From NCBI GenBank assembly GCA_029550525.1, contig JAKPHF010000010.1, positions 1-61,454 on the forward strand: a DNA stretch of 61,454 nt. The letters run 5' to 3'. The notes under the pieces are model-generated. The model ran no database searches, was not told the origin of the DNA, and saw nothing but the letters and a program-made list of their open reading frames with translations. Source of the DNA: Planctomycetota bacterium (lineage in GTDB: Bacteria; Planctomycetota; Phycisphaerae; UBA1845; PWPN01). Below, in pieces: positions 43,331-52,617 of this stretch; the stretch's first letter is position 1, and the number at the start of each line of letters is the position of its first letter. A program made the position numbers and the translations under genes.

Positions 43331-45031
43331 TCAGGTCACTAGGCCGCTGCGATGCCGGCCGATGGAGCCGACAACCGGCACGCCCAGGTAGTGTTCCGCC
43401 TCGCCGATGGTGCGGAACGTGTGGTCAAAGTGGTCGGCCATGAACGCGTACGCGAACGCGAGCAGCACGCCCACGCCGCCGGCAATGACGGTAAACAGGA
43501 TCGTGTTGGGGAAGGCCGGGCGATCGGCGTCGGGCACGCGGGCCGGATCGACGATGCTGATGGTGATCGCATCGGCTTCCTGGTTCTGGAACTGCTCGGC
43601 GGAGGCCAGGTCGGCCGAAAGCCGGCGATATTCCTCGCGGGCGACAGCCAACTCGTTCTGCAGCTCCTGATAACGCACGAGCAGACTGGTCGTACGGTCG
43701 AGCCGCCGGGTCTCCTGATCGAGCCGTGTCTTGATCTCGTTCTGGCGGGCTCGCAGGATTGATGCCGCGATGTCGCGGGCCGAGGCTTCGGCCACCAGTT
43801 CGCGGAGGATCTGCCGTCGTGTGCGGGCAATCTCCATCTGCTTGTCGCGCACCGCCCGGTACTGTTCGGCAAACTCCACCTGCAGCCGGTTCAACTCGAT
43901 CAGCAGGGCCACTTCCTTGCCCTTGAGCTGGTTGACCACCACGTTGTTCTGGATCGTATCCTCCGGAATGATGGTCACCGCTTCGATCAACGCCGGATGC
44001 GTGTCGGGCAACGCCTCTTCGCTCAGGTTCTCCATGCGCGGCACGGTGAGTTCGCCGTCGGGGCCCGTGCGTGGATCCTTGCCCCACAGGACTTCGGGCA
44101 ACTGTTCGAGCAACTCACGCTTGAGCTGCACCGCCGAGGCCAATTGGGCGTCGATGTCGATCAGCTCCTCCTGGAATCGCCGCACGACGATCTGCCGACC
44201 GGCTTCGGTGCCCGACTTGCTCAACTGCTCGAGAATGCCCACGTCCGACGGCGATTCGAGTTCGTTCTCGACGAAGTCCCGCAGGGCGGCTTCGGCCCGC
44301 GCCAATCGCTCGCGTTTGAACGCGTCGAGACGCGTGCGCATAAATTCGGCGCTCTTGCCGCCGGATTCCGCCTGCAACTGACGGTATCGATCGACGTAGT
44401 TACGGGCGAGCAGGTCCGCGGCTTGCCACGCCCGTTCGGGCGGGCCGGGCATCGTGACGGTGATGGTGAAGATTTCCGACAGCGCGATCTGCTCGCCGCC
44501 GGGCGTTTTGACTTTGACCTTCTTGGCGAACTGCCGCAGATCCTCGCGGTAATCCGCAGCTTCCTTCATCAGCCGATCGACTTCGCGATCCAGGGCGGCC
44601 AGGCTGGCCGTGAACCGGGCGAGTATGGCTTCGCGATCCTTGTCGCGGGCCGAATCCCTGTTGGAGGATCGATCCTTGTCGAACTGCTCGACGGCTTCGC
44701 GGGCCTCCATCCATTCCTTGGCGACGGCCGACTCGGGATTCCGCAGCACGGCCAGCGTGCGGGCGAGCACGGTCTGCGACGTGATCAGCTCGTTCTGCGT
44801 CTTGATGAAAACTTCGAGCGAGCGATCGGTCGAGACCTGCTGAGCCGTGGGATTCTGAGGCCGAGGCTCCTTAGCCAGGAAAGTGACCGACGAGCGGTAA
44901 GACTTGGGCGCCTTCAGGCATGCAGCCAGCGTGGCCCCGGTCACCGCCGCGATGATGAACAGCACCATGAGCCAGCGGGCAAACAGCACTCGCGACAGTT
45001 CACGCAACGATCGGCTTCGATTCTCGGGCAT
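43331..45031 (-). CDS. Wzz/GNVR-type polysaccharide chain-length protein
   Basis: The 566-residue inner-membrane protein has two membrane helices, near residues 20-38 (MVLFIIAAVTGATLAACL) and near 520-545 (TILFTVIAGGVGVLLAFAYA). Between them is a long periplasmic coiled coil (for example QLKGKEVALLIELNRLQVEF). The end (EAEHYLGVPVVGSI) is the cytoplasmic join to the kinase. This is the typical Wzc/CpsC-D split arrangement, with the ATPase encoded just downstream as a separate protein. It should set chain length and couple export. Confidence 0.88.
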   Translation of the reverse strand: MPENRSRSLRELSRVLFARWLMVLFIIAAVTGATLAACLKAPKSYRSSVTFLAKEPRPQNPTAQQVSTDRSLEVFIKTQNELITSQTVLARTLAVLRNPESAVAKEWMEAREAVEQFDKDRSSNRDSARDKDREAILARFTASLAALDREVDRLMKEAADYREDLRQFAKKVKVKTPGGEQIALSEIFTITVTMPGPPERAWQAADLLARNYVDRYRQLQAESGGKSAEFMRTRLDAFKRERLARAEAALRDFVENELESPSDVGILEQLSKSGTEAGRQIVVRRFQEELIDIDAQLASAVQLKRELLEQLPEVLWGKDPRTGPDGELTVPRMENLSEEALPDTHPALIEAVTIIPEDTIQNNVVVNQLKGKEVALLIELNRLQVEFAEQYRAVRDKQMEIARTRRQILRELVAEASARDIAASILRARQNEIKTRLDQETRRLDRTTSLLVRYQELQNELAVAREEYRRLSADLASAEQFQNQEADAITISIVDPARVPDADRPAFPNTILFTVIAGGVGVLLAFAYAFMADHFDHTFRTIGEAEHYLGVPVVGSIGRHRSGLVT

Positions 45032-45054
45032 ATATATCCCCGTAATGCTTCATC

Positions 45055-45083
45055 CTCTAATCCCTAGCCCCCAGTCCCCAGCC
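45055..45083. repeat. C-rich word repeat, identical to 27101-27123 over 23 bp
   Basis: The tccctagcccccagtccc word array ends just before the exporter gene's stop codon. 45061-45083 is identical to 27101-27123. Confidence 0.75.
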
Positions 45084-45084
45084 C

Positions 45085-46614
45085 CTACGGAATCACCTGC
45101 ACGTTCACGTTGGGCGGGCCACTGCGATCGGTTTTGCTGACCGCCGTTTCGCGGTGCAGTTCGTAGCCGAAGTTCAAACCGGTGTAGAAGTTGTACGGGA
45201 TGATGTTCCGGACGATGCGGGCGAACACCATGTCCACCCAGTCGCCGGTCTTGGCCAGGTCGCTCGACGGAACATAGATGATGTCCGCGTCACTAAGATA
45301 GAAGTCAAATCGCAGATTGGAGAAGTCCGGCACGTCGCCCGCCTTGGCCTGCGGCGACTTCTTGAGAATGGAGTGGAGGTTCACGATGGTCGCCTCCGGC
45401 ACGGGCAAGCCCTTGCGGCGGATGACCATGATCTTGTCCTCGGCGGCCCGGACGTTCGTGCCGCCGGCCGCGGCCAGCGCCTGCAGGAGCGTGATCGCCG
45501 TGGGCACGTTCAGCAGACCCGGAGCATTGACTTCGCCCAACACGAAGATTTTTTGCGGGGCCCACTCGTTGATCTGCACGGTGACGCTGATTTCGGGCAG
45601 ATCGACCTGCTCGTACGCGGTCTCGATGTCCGTCTTGAGCTGCTGAACGGTCTTGCCGAAGGCGAGCACTTCGCCCACGAAGGGCAGGTCCACCGTCCCG
45701 TCGGGTTTGACGGGCATGAGGCGCGACTGGCCGCGCGGGGCGGTGGTGATGGCCTTTTTCAGCTCCTCGATCTTGATGTTGGCCTGCGTGACGGTCACCG
45801 TCAGTTCGGGCGACTTGAGGTGCTCGCTGTAGCGCTTCTTGAGTTCCGCTTCGAGCTCGGCGGCGGTGAGGCCTTCCTGCTCGACGTATACCGGGCGAGT
45901 GCGCCATCGCTGACGGACGTGGTCGAACTCGTATCGGTCGCGGCGGCCGGTCCGGTCGAGGGCATCGATGAGGATCGGCTTTGCTCCGGCCGACGGATCC
46001 TGAGCCTGCAGCACGCGGACGATGGATTGATAGGGGCCGCCGGGTTGCTCCTGCACGAGCCACTCGTCGTCGGGGCCTTGAACCAGCGCGGGGCAGGGCT
46101 GCCATTGCTTGGTGGCCGGGTCATATCGCCGCCAACCGCTGTCGTCGCCCTGGGGTGACATGGACTCCTGGCGGAAGTGGAACTGGTTCACGCCGCGCAG
46201 GACGCGCTGGACCACCTGGATCTCGCCCAACAGCACCAGCCGGATGGTCCCGTCGCTCTGGACGGTCACCTTCTGGTCGAACTGCGGCTGGAACGGGAAC
46301 ACGATGCTGACCACGTCCTCGACCTTCAGGCGGTACGCGTCGCGCGACACGCCGGTCTTGACGTGGTAGATGATCTCGAGAACGTCGCCGACGTTCAGGC
46401 GATAGTCGGGGAAGATCGTGCTGACCGCCGGGTTGTAGGTGGCAAAGCCGCTGGGCACGTTGGCCTCGGGCGATGCGTCGGCGGGGCGGTTGAACGGCTG
46501 AGCGAAGGCGGCGGGCTCGGGCGGCGGCATCGGCTCCGCACGGACCGGACCGGCGACCGATGCGACGGCGATCAGCATCGCCACCGCGGTATGCCGGCTA
46601 AACACGGGCACCAT
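45085..46614 (-). CDS. Wza-like polysaccharide export protein with an internal insertion
   Basis: The 509-residue product has a signal peptide (about 1-27) and the Poly_export domain start YRLNVGDVLEIIYHVKTG. Its VQSDGTIRLVLLGEIQV strand follows. The domain's next element (GLTAAELEAELKKRYSEHLK) comes only after about 110 extra residues (134-245). These hold two weakly repeated RYDPATKQWQP/ YEFDHVRQRWRTRP segments. A second export-like unit (KPDGTVDLPFVGEV) and an SLBB region (KIFVLGEVNAPGLLNVPTAI) follow. It would form the outer-membrane exit channel. The start at 46614 is supported by the signal peptide. Confidence 0.87.
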   Translation of the reverse strand: MVPVFSRHTAVAMLIAVASVAGPVRAEPMPPPEPAAFAQPFNRPADASPEANVPSGFATYNPAVSTIFPDYRLNVGDVLEIIYHVKTGVSRDAYRLKVEDVVSIVFPFQPQFDQKVTVQSDGTIRLVLLGEIQVVQRVLRGVNQFHFRQESMSPQGDDSGWRRYDPATKQWQPCPALVQGPDDEWLVQEQPGGPYQSIVRVLQAQDPSAGAKPILIDALDRTGRRDRYEFDHVRQRWRTRPVYVEQEGLTAAELEAELKKRYSEHLKSPELTVTVTQANIKIEELKKAITTAPRGQSRLMPVKPDGTVDLPFVGEVLAFGKTVQQLKTDIETAYEQVDLPEISVTVQINEWAPQKIFVLGEVNAPGLLNVPTAITLLQALAAAGGTNVRAAEDKIMVIRRKGLPVPEATIVNLHSILKKSPQAKAGDVPDFSNLRFDFYLSDADIIYVPSSDLAKTGDWVDMVFARIVRNIIPYNFYTGLNFGYELHRETAVSKTDRSGPPNVNVQVIP

Positions 46615-46639
46615 GCGGCCGCCGGCCAGTTGAAGCCGG

Positions 46640-47479
46640 CTACGGGATGATGACGGCGTCGTATCCGCGCTGGCGCACGGCGGCCAGGGCGGCAGTGGCA
46701 TCGGCGTAGGTTCGATATCGCCCCGACATGACCACCCAGACGTCCTCGCCGTTTCGGGACAGGTATTCCTGAACGGGATCGAAACCCTGGAGACGAAACT
46801 CCTGCACGGCTTTGCCGGCATTCTCCGCATCGCGGTACACTCCCAGTTGGATGGAGTAGTAAGGATGACGCCATGTCGCCATCCGTCTCGCGTCCGCGGC
46901 GAGGGGGGAGTTTCGGAATCGGTTCAGCAGACGGGCGAATTGCAGTTTGGCCTCCTGCCACTCGCCGGCCCGCTGCATCGAAACACCCGCGGCGTAGAGC
47001 ACCGCGTCCATCGGAGGTACATCCGGCAGTTCGCCGACCGACTGCTGGTAGAGGCGGGCCGCCCGAGGCCAATCCTGCGACTGGTAGGCAATGGCGGCCA
47101 GCGATGCACGACAACGGGCAGTCAGATCACTGCGAGTGCTGGTGGAAATACCTCGCTCGAAATCCTCGCCGGCAGCTTGAAGCTGCTTGGAAATGAATCG
47201 GCAAAGTCCGCGTAAATAATAAGCTTCGGCGGTTTCGGACGCGTTGCTGTACTCGCGGATGATTCGATCCAGGTTTGCGGTGGCGGTGGTGATGTCGCCT
47301 TGCGTGTACTGCCGGGATGCGTCGATGAGCAGCTGGCGTTCGGCCGGGGGAAGGCTGGCGCAACCAACGGATGCGAATAAGTTTATAAGCAAAGAGGCAG
47401 AGAGACGCCCGATCAGATGACAAAAAGTTGGTTCCGTCGGACGGGGCCGGCGAAAAGCCTCCTTGGAAATTGCGGCCAT
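46640..47479 (-). CDS. Lipoprotein with TPR-like helices and a SPOR domain
   Basis: The 279-residue protein has a lipobox (LFASVGC, Cys near residue 40), so the long, somewhat basic leader precedes an anchored protein. Helical repeats follow (IREYSNASETAEAYYLRGLC; LTARCRASLAAIAYQSQDWP). The C-terminal SPOR-like fold is YYSIQLGVYRDAENAGKAVQ through VWVVMSGRYRTYADATAALA. SPOR domains bind peptidoglycan lacking stem peptides, so it may tie polysaccharide export to the wall. The ATG at 47479 follows AAGGGAG. It is the first gene of the minus-strand cluster that continues to 38243. Confidence 0.8.
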   Translation of the reverse strand: MAAISKEAFRRPRPTEPTFCHLIGRLSASLLINLFASVGCASLPPAERQLLIDASRQYTQGDITTATANLDRIIREYSNASETAEAYYLRGLCRFISKQLQAAGEDFERGISTSTRSDLTARCRASLAAIAYQSQDWPRAARLYQQSVGELPDVPPMDAVLYAAGVSMQRAGEWQEAKLQFARLLNRFRNSPLAADARRMATWRHPYYSIQLGVYRDAENAGKAVQEFRLQGFDPVQEYLSRNGEDVWVVMSGRYRTYADATAALAAVRQRGYDAVIIP

Positions 47480-47614
47480 GGCGAAATCTCCCTTCTTTCG
47501 GTGCGGAGTACGGCGGTAAGATAATCGGATTCCAGCGTCCGATAAAGCGGGCCGCCTTGGCTGATGCGGCCAGTCGAGAGGCGCCTGTTGACTTGGGGTC
47601 ATCCCGTCTTCCGG

Positions 47615-47643
47615 TGGACGCATCTCGGTTGCCGGGCTAATAT
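47615..47643 (+). promoter_or_regulatory. Possible promoter of the acyl-CoA-ligase-like gene
   Basis: TGGACG (47615-47620) and TAATAT (47638-47643) are spaced by 17 bp. Translation starts 95 bp later. The -35 box is poor, and the interval 47480-47737 otherwise shows nothing. Confidence 0.3.
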
Positions 47644-47737
47644 GCGCAAGCGCCGGATATGGGGGGCGTCGAGGCGGTATCCAGTCACGACCAGTCGAGG
47701 GGCGGGCGGTTCTGATTCTGTTAGCGCGGTGGTTTCC

Positions 47738-49261
47738 ATGCTGGTGAACTCTCTGCTCGCGACGGTCGAGCGTTACCCGGACAAGATTGCGGTCAAGGAT
47801 CCCACGCGGGAACTCACCTTCTCGCAACTGTTGACGTTTGCCCAGACCATCGAGCGCACCGTCGCCAAAGAGACCACGTGTCCGCGCGTCGGGTTGATGC
47901 TGCCGACCACGGCCGCGGGGCTGGGGACGATCGCGGGGATTCTGTGGGCCGGTCGCACGTTCGTCCCCCTCAATTTCCTCCTTCAGCCGGTCGAGTTGGA
48001 ACGCATCGTCGCCGACGCCCAAATCGACCTGGTCATCAGCACCATTCATTTCCAGGAGATCCTCTCACAGGTTCCGGTGAGGACGCTGTACCTGGAGAAG
48101 CTGGGCCTCAAGCGGCGGTATCTCTGGTCCAAGCTATGCAGTCCGCCGCCGCCTCCGGTGGTCGGCCCCGATGATCTGGCGGCCATCGTCTACACGTCGG
48201 GCACGAGCGGTGAGCCCAAGGGTGTCTGCCTGACGCACGCCAACTTCCTGTCGAACGCGAAAGCCATCGTCGAGCATATTCGCATCACGGCCGACGACCA
48301 TTTTGTCGCCGTGCTGCCCAACTTCCACGTGTTCGGGCTGACCGTGCTCAACTTCGTGCCCATGATCCTGGGGACGTCGCTTACTTGCATTCCTCGCTTT
48401 TCGCCGCAGGACATGCACCGGGCCATCGTCGAGGATCGGACCAACCTGGTGATCGCCATCCCCAGCATGTTCAGCGCACTGTCGCGGCTGAAGACGTTGG
48501 ACCGCGCGGAGTTCAGTCACGTGAAAGTGGCGGCCAGCGGTGGCGAGCCTCTGCCCAGCCGAGTGTACGAAGAGGTGTACGCCCGAACGGGCATGCGGAT
48601 CATCGAAGGCTACGGGATGACCGAGACCTCGCCCATCATCTCCGCCGATCTGCCCTGGGCCCACAAGCCGGGCACGGTCGGGCCGCCGCTGGCGGGCGTC
48701 GAGGTTCAGCTGCGCGATGCCCAGGGCAACGTGATTCCGCTGCCGACGAGCCGCGGGCTTTCGTCCGCGCCGACCGATCAACCCGCCGTCGCTCCCGAAG
48801 GCGAACTGTATGTCCGCGGTCCATTGGTCATGAAGGGCTATTACCACAAGCCGGCCGAGACCGCCGCGGCCATCGATGCCCAGGGCTGGCTCCGCACGGG
48901 CGACATCGTTCGCATCGACGCCGATGGCTACATCAAGATCACCGGCCGGGCCAAGGACCTTATCATCGTCGGCGGCGAGAACGTCTATCCCCGCGAGATC
49001 GAGGAAGTGCTCGACCGGCATCCGGCCGTCGAGGAGAGCGCCATCATCGGCCGCAAGGACGGCTTGCGGGGCGAGGCCATCGTCGGGTTCGTCAAGCTGC
49101 GAGAGGGCTGCTCGGTCAGCAGCACGGATCTGCGGGCGTTCTGCCGCGAGAGCCTGGCCGGTTTCAAGGTTCCCCGCGAGATCCACATCCGTTCCGACCT
49201 GCCTCGTGGTCCCACCGGCAAGATCCTCAAGCGCGAACTGCCGTCGCTGCTCCAGCAATGA
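47738..49261 (+). CDS. Acyl-CoA synthetase / AMP-dependent ligase
   Basis: The 507-residue ANL-superfamily enzyme shows YTSGTSGEPKGVCLTHANF (P-loop), the LPNFHVFGL region, GYGMTETSP, and a hinge WLRTGDIVRIDADGYIKITG. AKDLIIVGGENVYPREIEE and the catalytic PTGKILKREL lysine end it. It activates a carboxylic acid with ATP and then loads CoA or an acyl-carrier partner. Long-chain substrates are most likely by similarity. The ATG at 47738 is preferred; an in-frame upstream start would add Arg/Gly-rich sequence unlike the family. The PEP carboxylase gene follows after 28 bp. Confidence 0.88.
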   Translation: MLVNSLLATVERYPDKIAVKDPTRELTFSQLLTFAQTIERTVAKETTCPRVGLMLPTTAAGLGTIAGILWAGRTFVPLNFLLQPVELERIVADAQIDLVISTIHFQEILSQVPVRTLYLEKLGLKRRYLWSKLCSPPPPPVVGPDDLAAIVYTSGTSGEPKGVCLTHANFLSNAKAIVEHIRITADDHFVAVLPNFHVFGLTVLNFVPMILGTSLTCIPRFSPQDMHRAIVEDRTNLVIAIPSMFSALSRLKTLDRAEFSHVKVAASGGEPLPSRVYEEVYARTGMRIIEGYGMTETSPIISADLPWAHKPGTVGPPLAGVEVQLRDAQGNVIPLPTSRGLSSAPTDQPAVAPEGELYVRGPLVMKGYYHKPAETAAAIDAQGWLRTGDIVRIDADGYIKITGRAKDLIIVGGENVYPREIEEVLDRHPAVEESAIIGRKDGLRGEAIVGFVKLREGCSVSSTDLRAFCRESLAGFKVPREIHIRSDLPRGPTGKILKRELPSLLQQ

Positions 49262-49289
49262 CGCGCGGGCTAAGGTACAATAATCGTCT

Positions 49290-52079
49290 GTGCCAAGGCG
49301 GACGCGAACAGTGAATCACGCAACGGAGACTTCCAGCCGACACGGGGCTGCCGAGGATCGGCCGCTACGGCGCGACATGCGCCTGCTCGAGTGGAAGCTG
49401 CGCCAGGTCGTGCGCCGTCACGGCGGAGCGCCCTTGTGGGACGACATCACGGCGATCCGGCGGCTGGCCGGCGAACGCGGCGATGGAAGGGCCGGCGCCG
49501 AAGCGGAACTGGTCGGTCGATTGCGCACCATGGATGCGTCGCGGCTGGCCGATCTCGTCCGGGCGCTGGGGCTGTTCTTCGATCTGGTCAACGTGGCCGA
49601 GGACCGGCATCGTGTGCGCGTGTTGCAGGCTCGCCAGAGCCGCGGTCAGGAGCGAGAGACGCTTCGCACGGCCGTGCGGGAGCTTGCCGGCGCGGGTGTG
49701 ACCGGCGAAGCGCTTAAGGAGCTGGCCCGTCAGCTTCAGGTCGAGCTGGTGCTGACCGCTCATCCCACTGAGGCCAAACGGCGGACGATTCGCATCATTC
49801 TGCGCCGGCTTCATCGCGATCTGCAATTGCTCGACCGTTGCGGGTTGAGCCGTCAGCGCCGCCGCCGTCTGCTCGAGAGAATGCAGCGCGACTTGGTGGC
49901 TCTGTGGTACGCCGATCCGTTGCGGCCTCGGCGGCCTACCGTGTTCGAGGAGTTGAAGCGAAACCTCTTTGCCGTGCGCACGCTCTGGCGGGTGGTGCCG
50001 GCGGTCTTCCGCGAGTTTCACGACGCGGTGGACGGGTCGGAGATCGATCCGGTTGCACTGGCGTCGTCGTTGCAGTTCGGCAACTGGATCGGCGGCGATC
50101 GTGACGGGAACCCCAACGTCACCGCCGACGTGACCGCCCGGACATTGCGGTTTCTGCGTCGTCAGGCCGTGCGGATGCACTTGCGCGAGTGTCACTGTTT
50201 GCACACCCGGCTCATCCACGCGCGGGAGCGGCTGGTGTCGCCGGAGCCGCTCGCGACCGAGCTGGCCGACGCCCGCCGGCGGTGGCCAGAACTCGCTCGA
50301 CGCCTCGATGCCATGCATCCGTCGGAACTGCACCGCAGCTACTTGGCGATGATTGAGTACCGGCTTCGCAAGTCGTTCATCGGCCGCGACGGCGCGTTCG
50401 ACGAGGCCGGGTACCGCAACAGCAGCGAGTTGGGCGACAGCTTGGCCGCGCTGGAACGCTCCTTGCGGGCGAACGGGTTGCACGAGACCGCCGACGCCGA
50501 ACTGCGGGCGTGGCAGCAGCGCGTCCGCGTGTTCGGGTTGCATCTGGTCCGTACGGACATCCGCGAAAACTCACGGCAACTGCGCCGGGCGGTGAGCGAG
50601 TTGATGCAGGTGATGGGCCTGTGCCCGGACTTTTCCGCCATCCCCGAGCCGCAGCGACAGCGGTTGCTGATCGAACCGCCACCCAAGCTCGATCGTTCGG
50701 TGCTGGATGATCCGCGCATCAGTGAGACGACGCGCGATCTGGCCCTGTTGTTCGAGACGCTTCAAACGCACGGGGCTCGGCACGGCGGCTACGCGTTAGG
50801 CGGCCTGATCGTCAGCATGACACATCAGCCGAGCGACGCGCTGTCGATGCTCTGGTTGAGTCGGCTGGGCGCCGAACTCGCCGGACTGCCGGCTCCGAGC
50901 GTGGCTTTGCCCATCGTGCCGCTCTTCGAGACGTACGACGATCTCGATCGCGCCGGCTACATGCTCGCCAATCTGCTCGATATCCCCGAGTATCGGCGGC
51001 ATGTCCGGGCGTCGGGTAACCAGCAGATGTGCATGGTCGGTTACTCGGATTCGACCAAGGACGCCGGCTACCTGGCGGCGAACTGGGCGCTCTTGCAGGG
51101 GCAGCAGGACCTGGCCGAAGTCGCCGTGCGCTACGGCGTGGATCTCGTGGTGTTCCACGGACGCGGTGGCGCGCTCGGGCGGGGCGGGGGGCCGGCCGCG
51201 CGAGCCATCCGGTCGTTGCCCGCCGAAGCCGTCCGCGGGCGCTTCCGCATGACCGAGCAGGGCGAAGTCATCGCCGAGCGGTTCGACGTGCCCGCGCTGG
51301 CCTATCGTCATCTCGAGCAGGTGTTGTGGGCCACGCTGCTGGTCAGCGGCGCGCCGCAGCCTCCGCCGCGGTACGAATGGCTTAGTCTCCTGGCGGAGAT
51401 GAGCCGCAACGCACAGCAGGCGTACTTCGAACTGGTCAGCGCGACGGGATTCGTCGAGTACTTTTTCCGCGCCACGCCCATCGCCACCATCGAGCAGTTG
51501 CCCATCTCGTCGCGTCCCAGCCGTCGCACCGGCCAGGCCTCACTCGACGATCTGCGAGCCATCCCCTACACATTCGCGTGGACGCAGAGCCGGCATTGCA
51601 TCAACGCGTTCTACGGCCTGGGTACGGCCTACGAGTTGTTGTCGTCCGACCAGCGTGCGGTGGTGGGGCGGATGTATCGGGAGTGGCCGTACTTTGCCGC
51701 CGTCATTGACAACGCCGAACTCGCACTGGCCAAGGCGAATGCGTCCATCGCGCGGCACTACGCGGCGCTGGCCGACGCTGTGCCGGGTGGGCGTCTGATA
51801 TGGGAACGATTCGCGGCTGAACGCGACCGAACCGAGGCGGCCGTGCTGGCCATCGCCGGTCGCAAGCGGCTGCTCGATTCCATTCCGTGGTTACGGCACG
51901 GACTTGCCGTGCGCGATCCGCATCTCGATGTCCTCAATCTCATCCAGGTTGAACTGATGCGCCGGCAAGCCGAGTTCGGGAGCGACACCGGCGTGGACGC
52001 GCCCCCGACCGATCCCATCGTACGGGCGGCTCGTCTGTGCATTCAGGCCATCGCCGCCGGCCTCCGCAGTACGGGATGA
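49290..52079 (+). CDS. ppc: Phosphoenolpyruvate carboxylase
   Basis: The 929-residue enzyme forms oxaloacetate from PEP and bicarbonate to refill the TCA cycle. Catalytic blocks are LTAHPTEAKRR (His158), GNWIGGDRDGNPNVT, VRTDIRENS, GYSDSTKDAGY and FHGRGGALGRGGGP. The usual RNTG at the end reads RSTG (Ser for Asn). Length is close to the class 1 bacterial form. The start may be GTG 49290 or GTG 49311. A TACAAT at 49276-49281 lies so near 49290 that, if it is a -10 box, translation from 49311 is more likely. Confidence 0.92.
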   Translation: MPRRTRTVNHATETSSRHGAAEDRPLRRDMRLLEWKLRQVVRRHGGAPLWDDITAIRRLAGERGDGRAGAEAELVGRLRTMDASRLADLVRALGLFFDLVNVAEDRHRVRVLQARQSRGQERETLRTAVRELAGAGVTGEALKELARQLQVELVLTAHPTEAKRRTIRIILRRLHRDLQLLDRCGLSRQRRRRLLERMQRDLVALWYADPLRPRRPTVFEELKRNLFAVRTLWRVVPAVFREFHDAVDGSEIDPVALASSLQFGNWIGGDRDGNPNVTADVTARTLRFLRRQAVRMHLRECHCLHTRLIHARERLVSPEPLATELADARRRWPELARRLDAMHPSELHRSYLAMIEYRLRKSFIGRDGAFDEAGYRNSSELGDSLAALERSLRANGLHETADAELRAWQQRVRVFGLHLVRTDIRENSRQLRRAVSELMQVMGLCPDFSAIPEPQRQRLLIEPPPKLDRSVLDDPRISETTRDLALLFETLQTHGARHGGYALGGLIVSMTHQPSDALSMLWLSRLGAELAGLPAPSVALPIVPLFETYDDLDRAGYMLANLLDIPEYRRHVRASGNQQMCMVGYSDSTKDAGYLAANWALLQGQQDLAEVAVRYGVDLVVFHGRGGALGRGGGPAARAIRSLPAEAVRGRFRMTEQGEVIAERFDVPALAYRHLEQVLWATLLVSGAPQPPPRYEWLSLLAEMSRNAQQAYFELVSATGFVEYFFRATPIATIEQLPISSRPSRRTGQASLDDLRAIPYTFAWTQSRHCINAFYGLGTAYELLSSDQRAVVGRMYREWPYFAAVIDNAELALAKANASIARHYAALADAVPGGRLIWERFAAERDRTEAAVLAIAGRKRLLDSIPWLRHGLAVRDPHLDVLNLIQVELMRRQAEFGSDTGVDAPPTDPIVRAARLCIQAIAAGLRSTG

Positions 52080-52197
52080 AACGTCGTTGCGTTTCCGGAT
52101 AGCGAGCGAAATTGCGACGTCGACGCTCCCGCCTTCTCTGGGGATTCTTCCCCTCAAGCGATCTGGCCCGTTCGTCCGATAAGACGCAGAGCGCGAG

Positions 52198-52227
52198 TAG
52201 CTGTCAGCTGTCGGTTGTCAGCTGTGG
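52198..52227 (+). repeat. AGCTGTCAGCT word repeat
   Basis: tagctgtcagctgtcggttg and gtcagctgtgg follow the PEP carboxylase gene. It is a member of the family at 6309, 19563 and 27010. Confidence 0.7.
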
Positions 52228-52299
52228 TGGGGCGGGCCGAACTGGTGCGGCAATCGGCCGGTCGTGAGTTTTTGCGCGAAGTGCCGCGAGGAGCAGGGA

Positions 52300-52503
52300 A
52301 TGGCTGTGGACTATTCGCAACATCTGTGCCCTTACCTGGAACGGCGGGATTCTCGCTGCGCCGGCGTGCTCACCCTGACCAACCTGCACGAGGCACTGAG
52401 CCGGTGTGCGGGCGACCATCAATACTGCCCCACGTTCCATCGCATCCGTCTTTCGGATCTGGCCCGCGACTCCGCGCGCATGCCGATCGCCAAGTCGGCC
52501 TGA
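52300..52503 (+). CDS. Small Cys-containing protein, hypothetical
   Basis: The 67-residue product reads MAVDYSQHLCPYLERRDSRC followed by AGVLTLTNLHEALSRC, then GDHQYCPTFHRI. The Cys set (C..C, C..H, C) is regularly spaced around a helix and could bind a metal. An ATG at 52300 with GAGGAG about 7 bp upstream is much better than the GTG at 52264. It precedes xerD by 114 bp. I do not know a family, but a small Cys protein in this position may be conserved in relatives. Confidence 0.6.
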   Translation: MAVDYSQHLCPYLERRDSRCAGVLTLTNLHEALSRCAGDHQYCPTFHRIRLSDLARDSARMPIAKSA

Positions 52504-52617
52504 TCATCGTTCGGAACCCAGCGTCCGGCGGCTCAGAGAGCACGTTTCCAACCGTGGGCTTCGGGCCGTTGCGGCGTACATGACCTCGAGTTCGAAAATC
52601 CGTGTGAGGTGCGGCGA

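Noticed and set aside
49276..49281. TACAAT as the PEP carboxylase -10 box
   Set aside because: No acceptable -35 lies 16-18 bp upstream, and the preceding gene ends only 28 bp before the first GTG, so co-transcription is simpler. It is kept only as a note for start choice.
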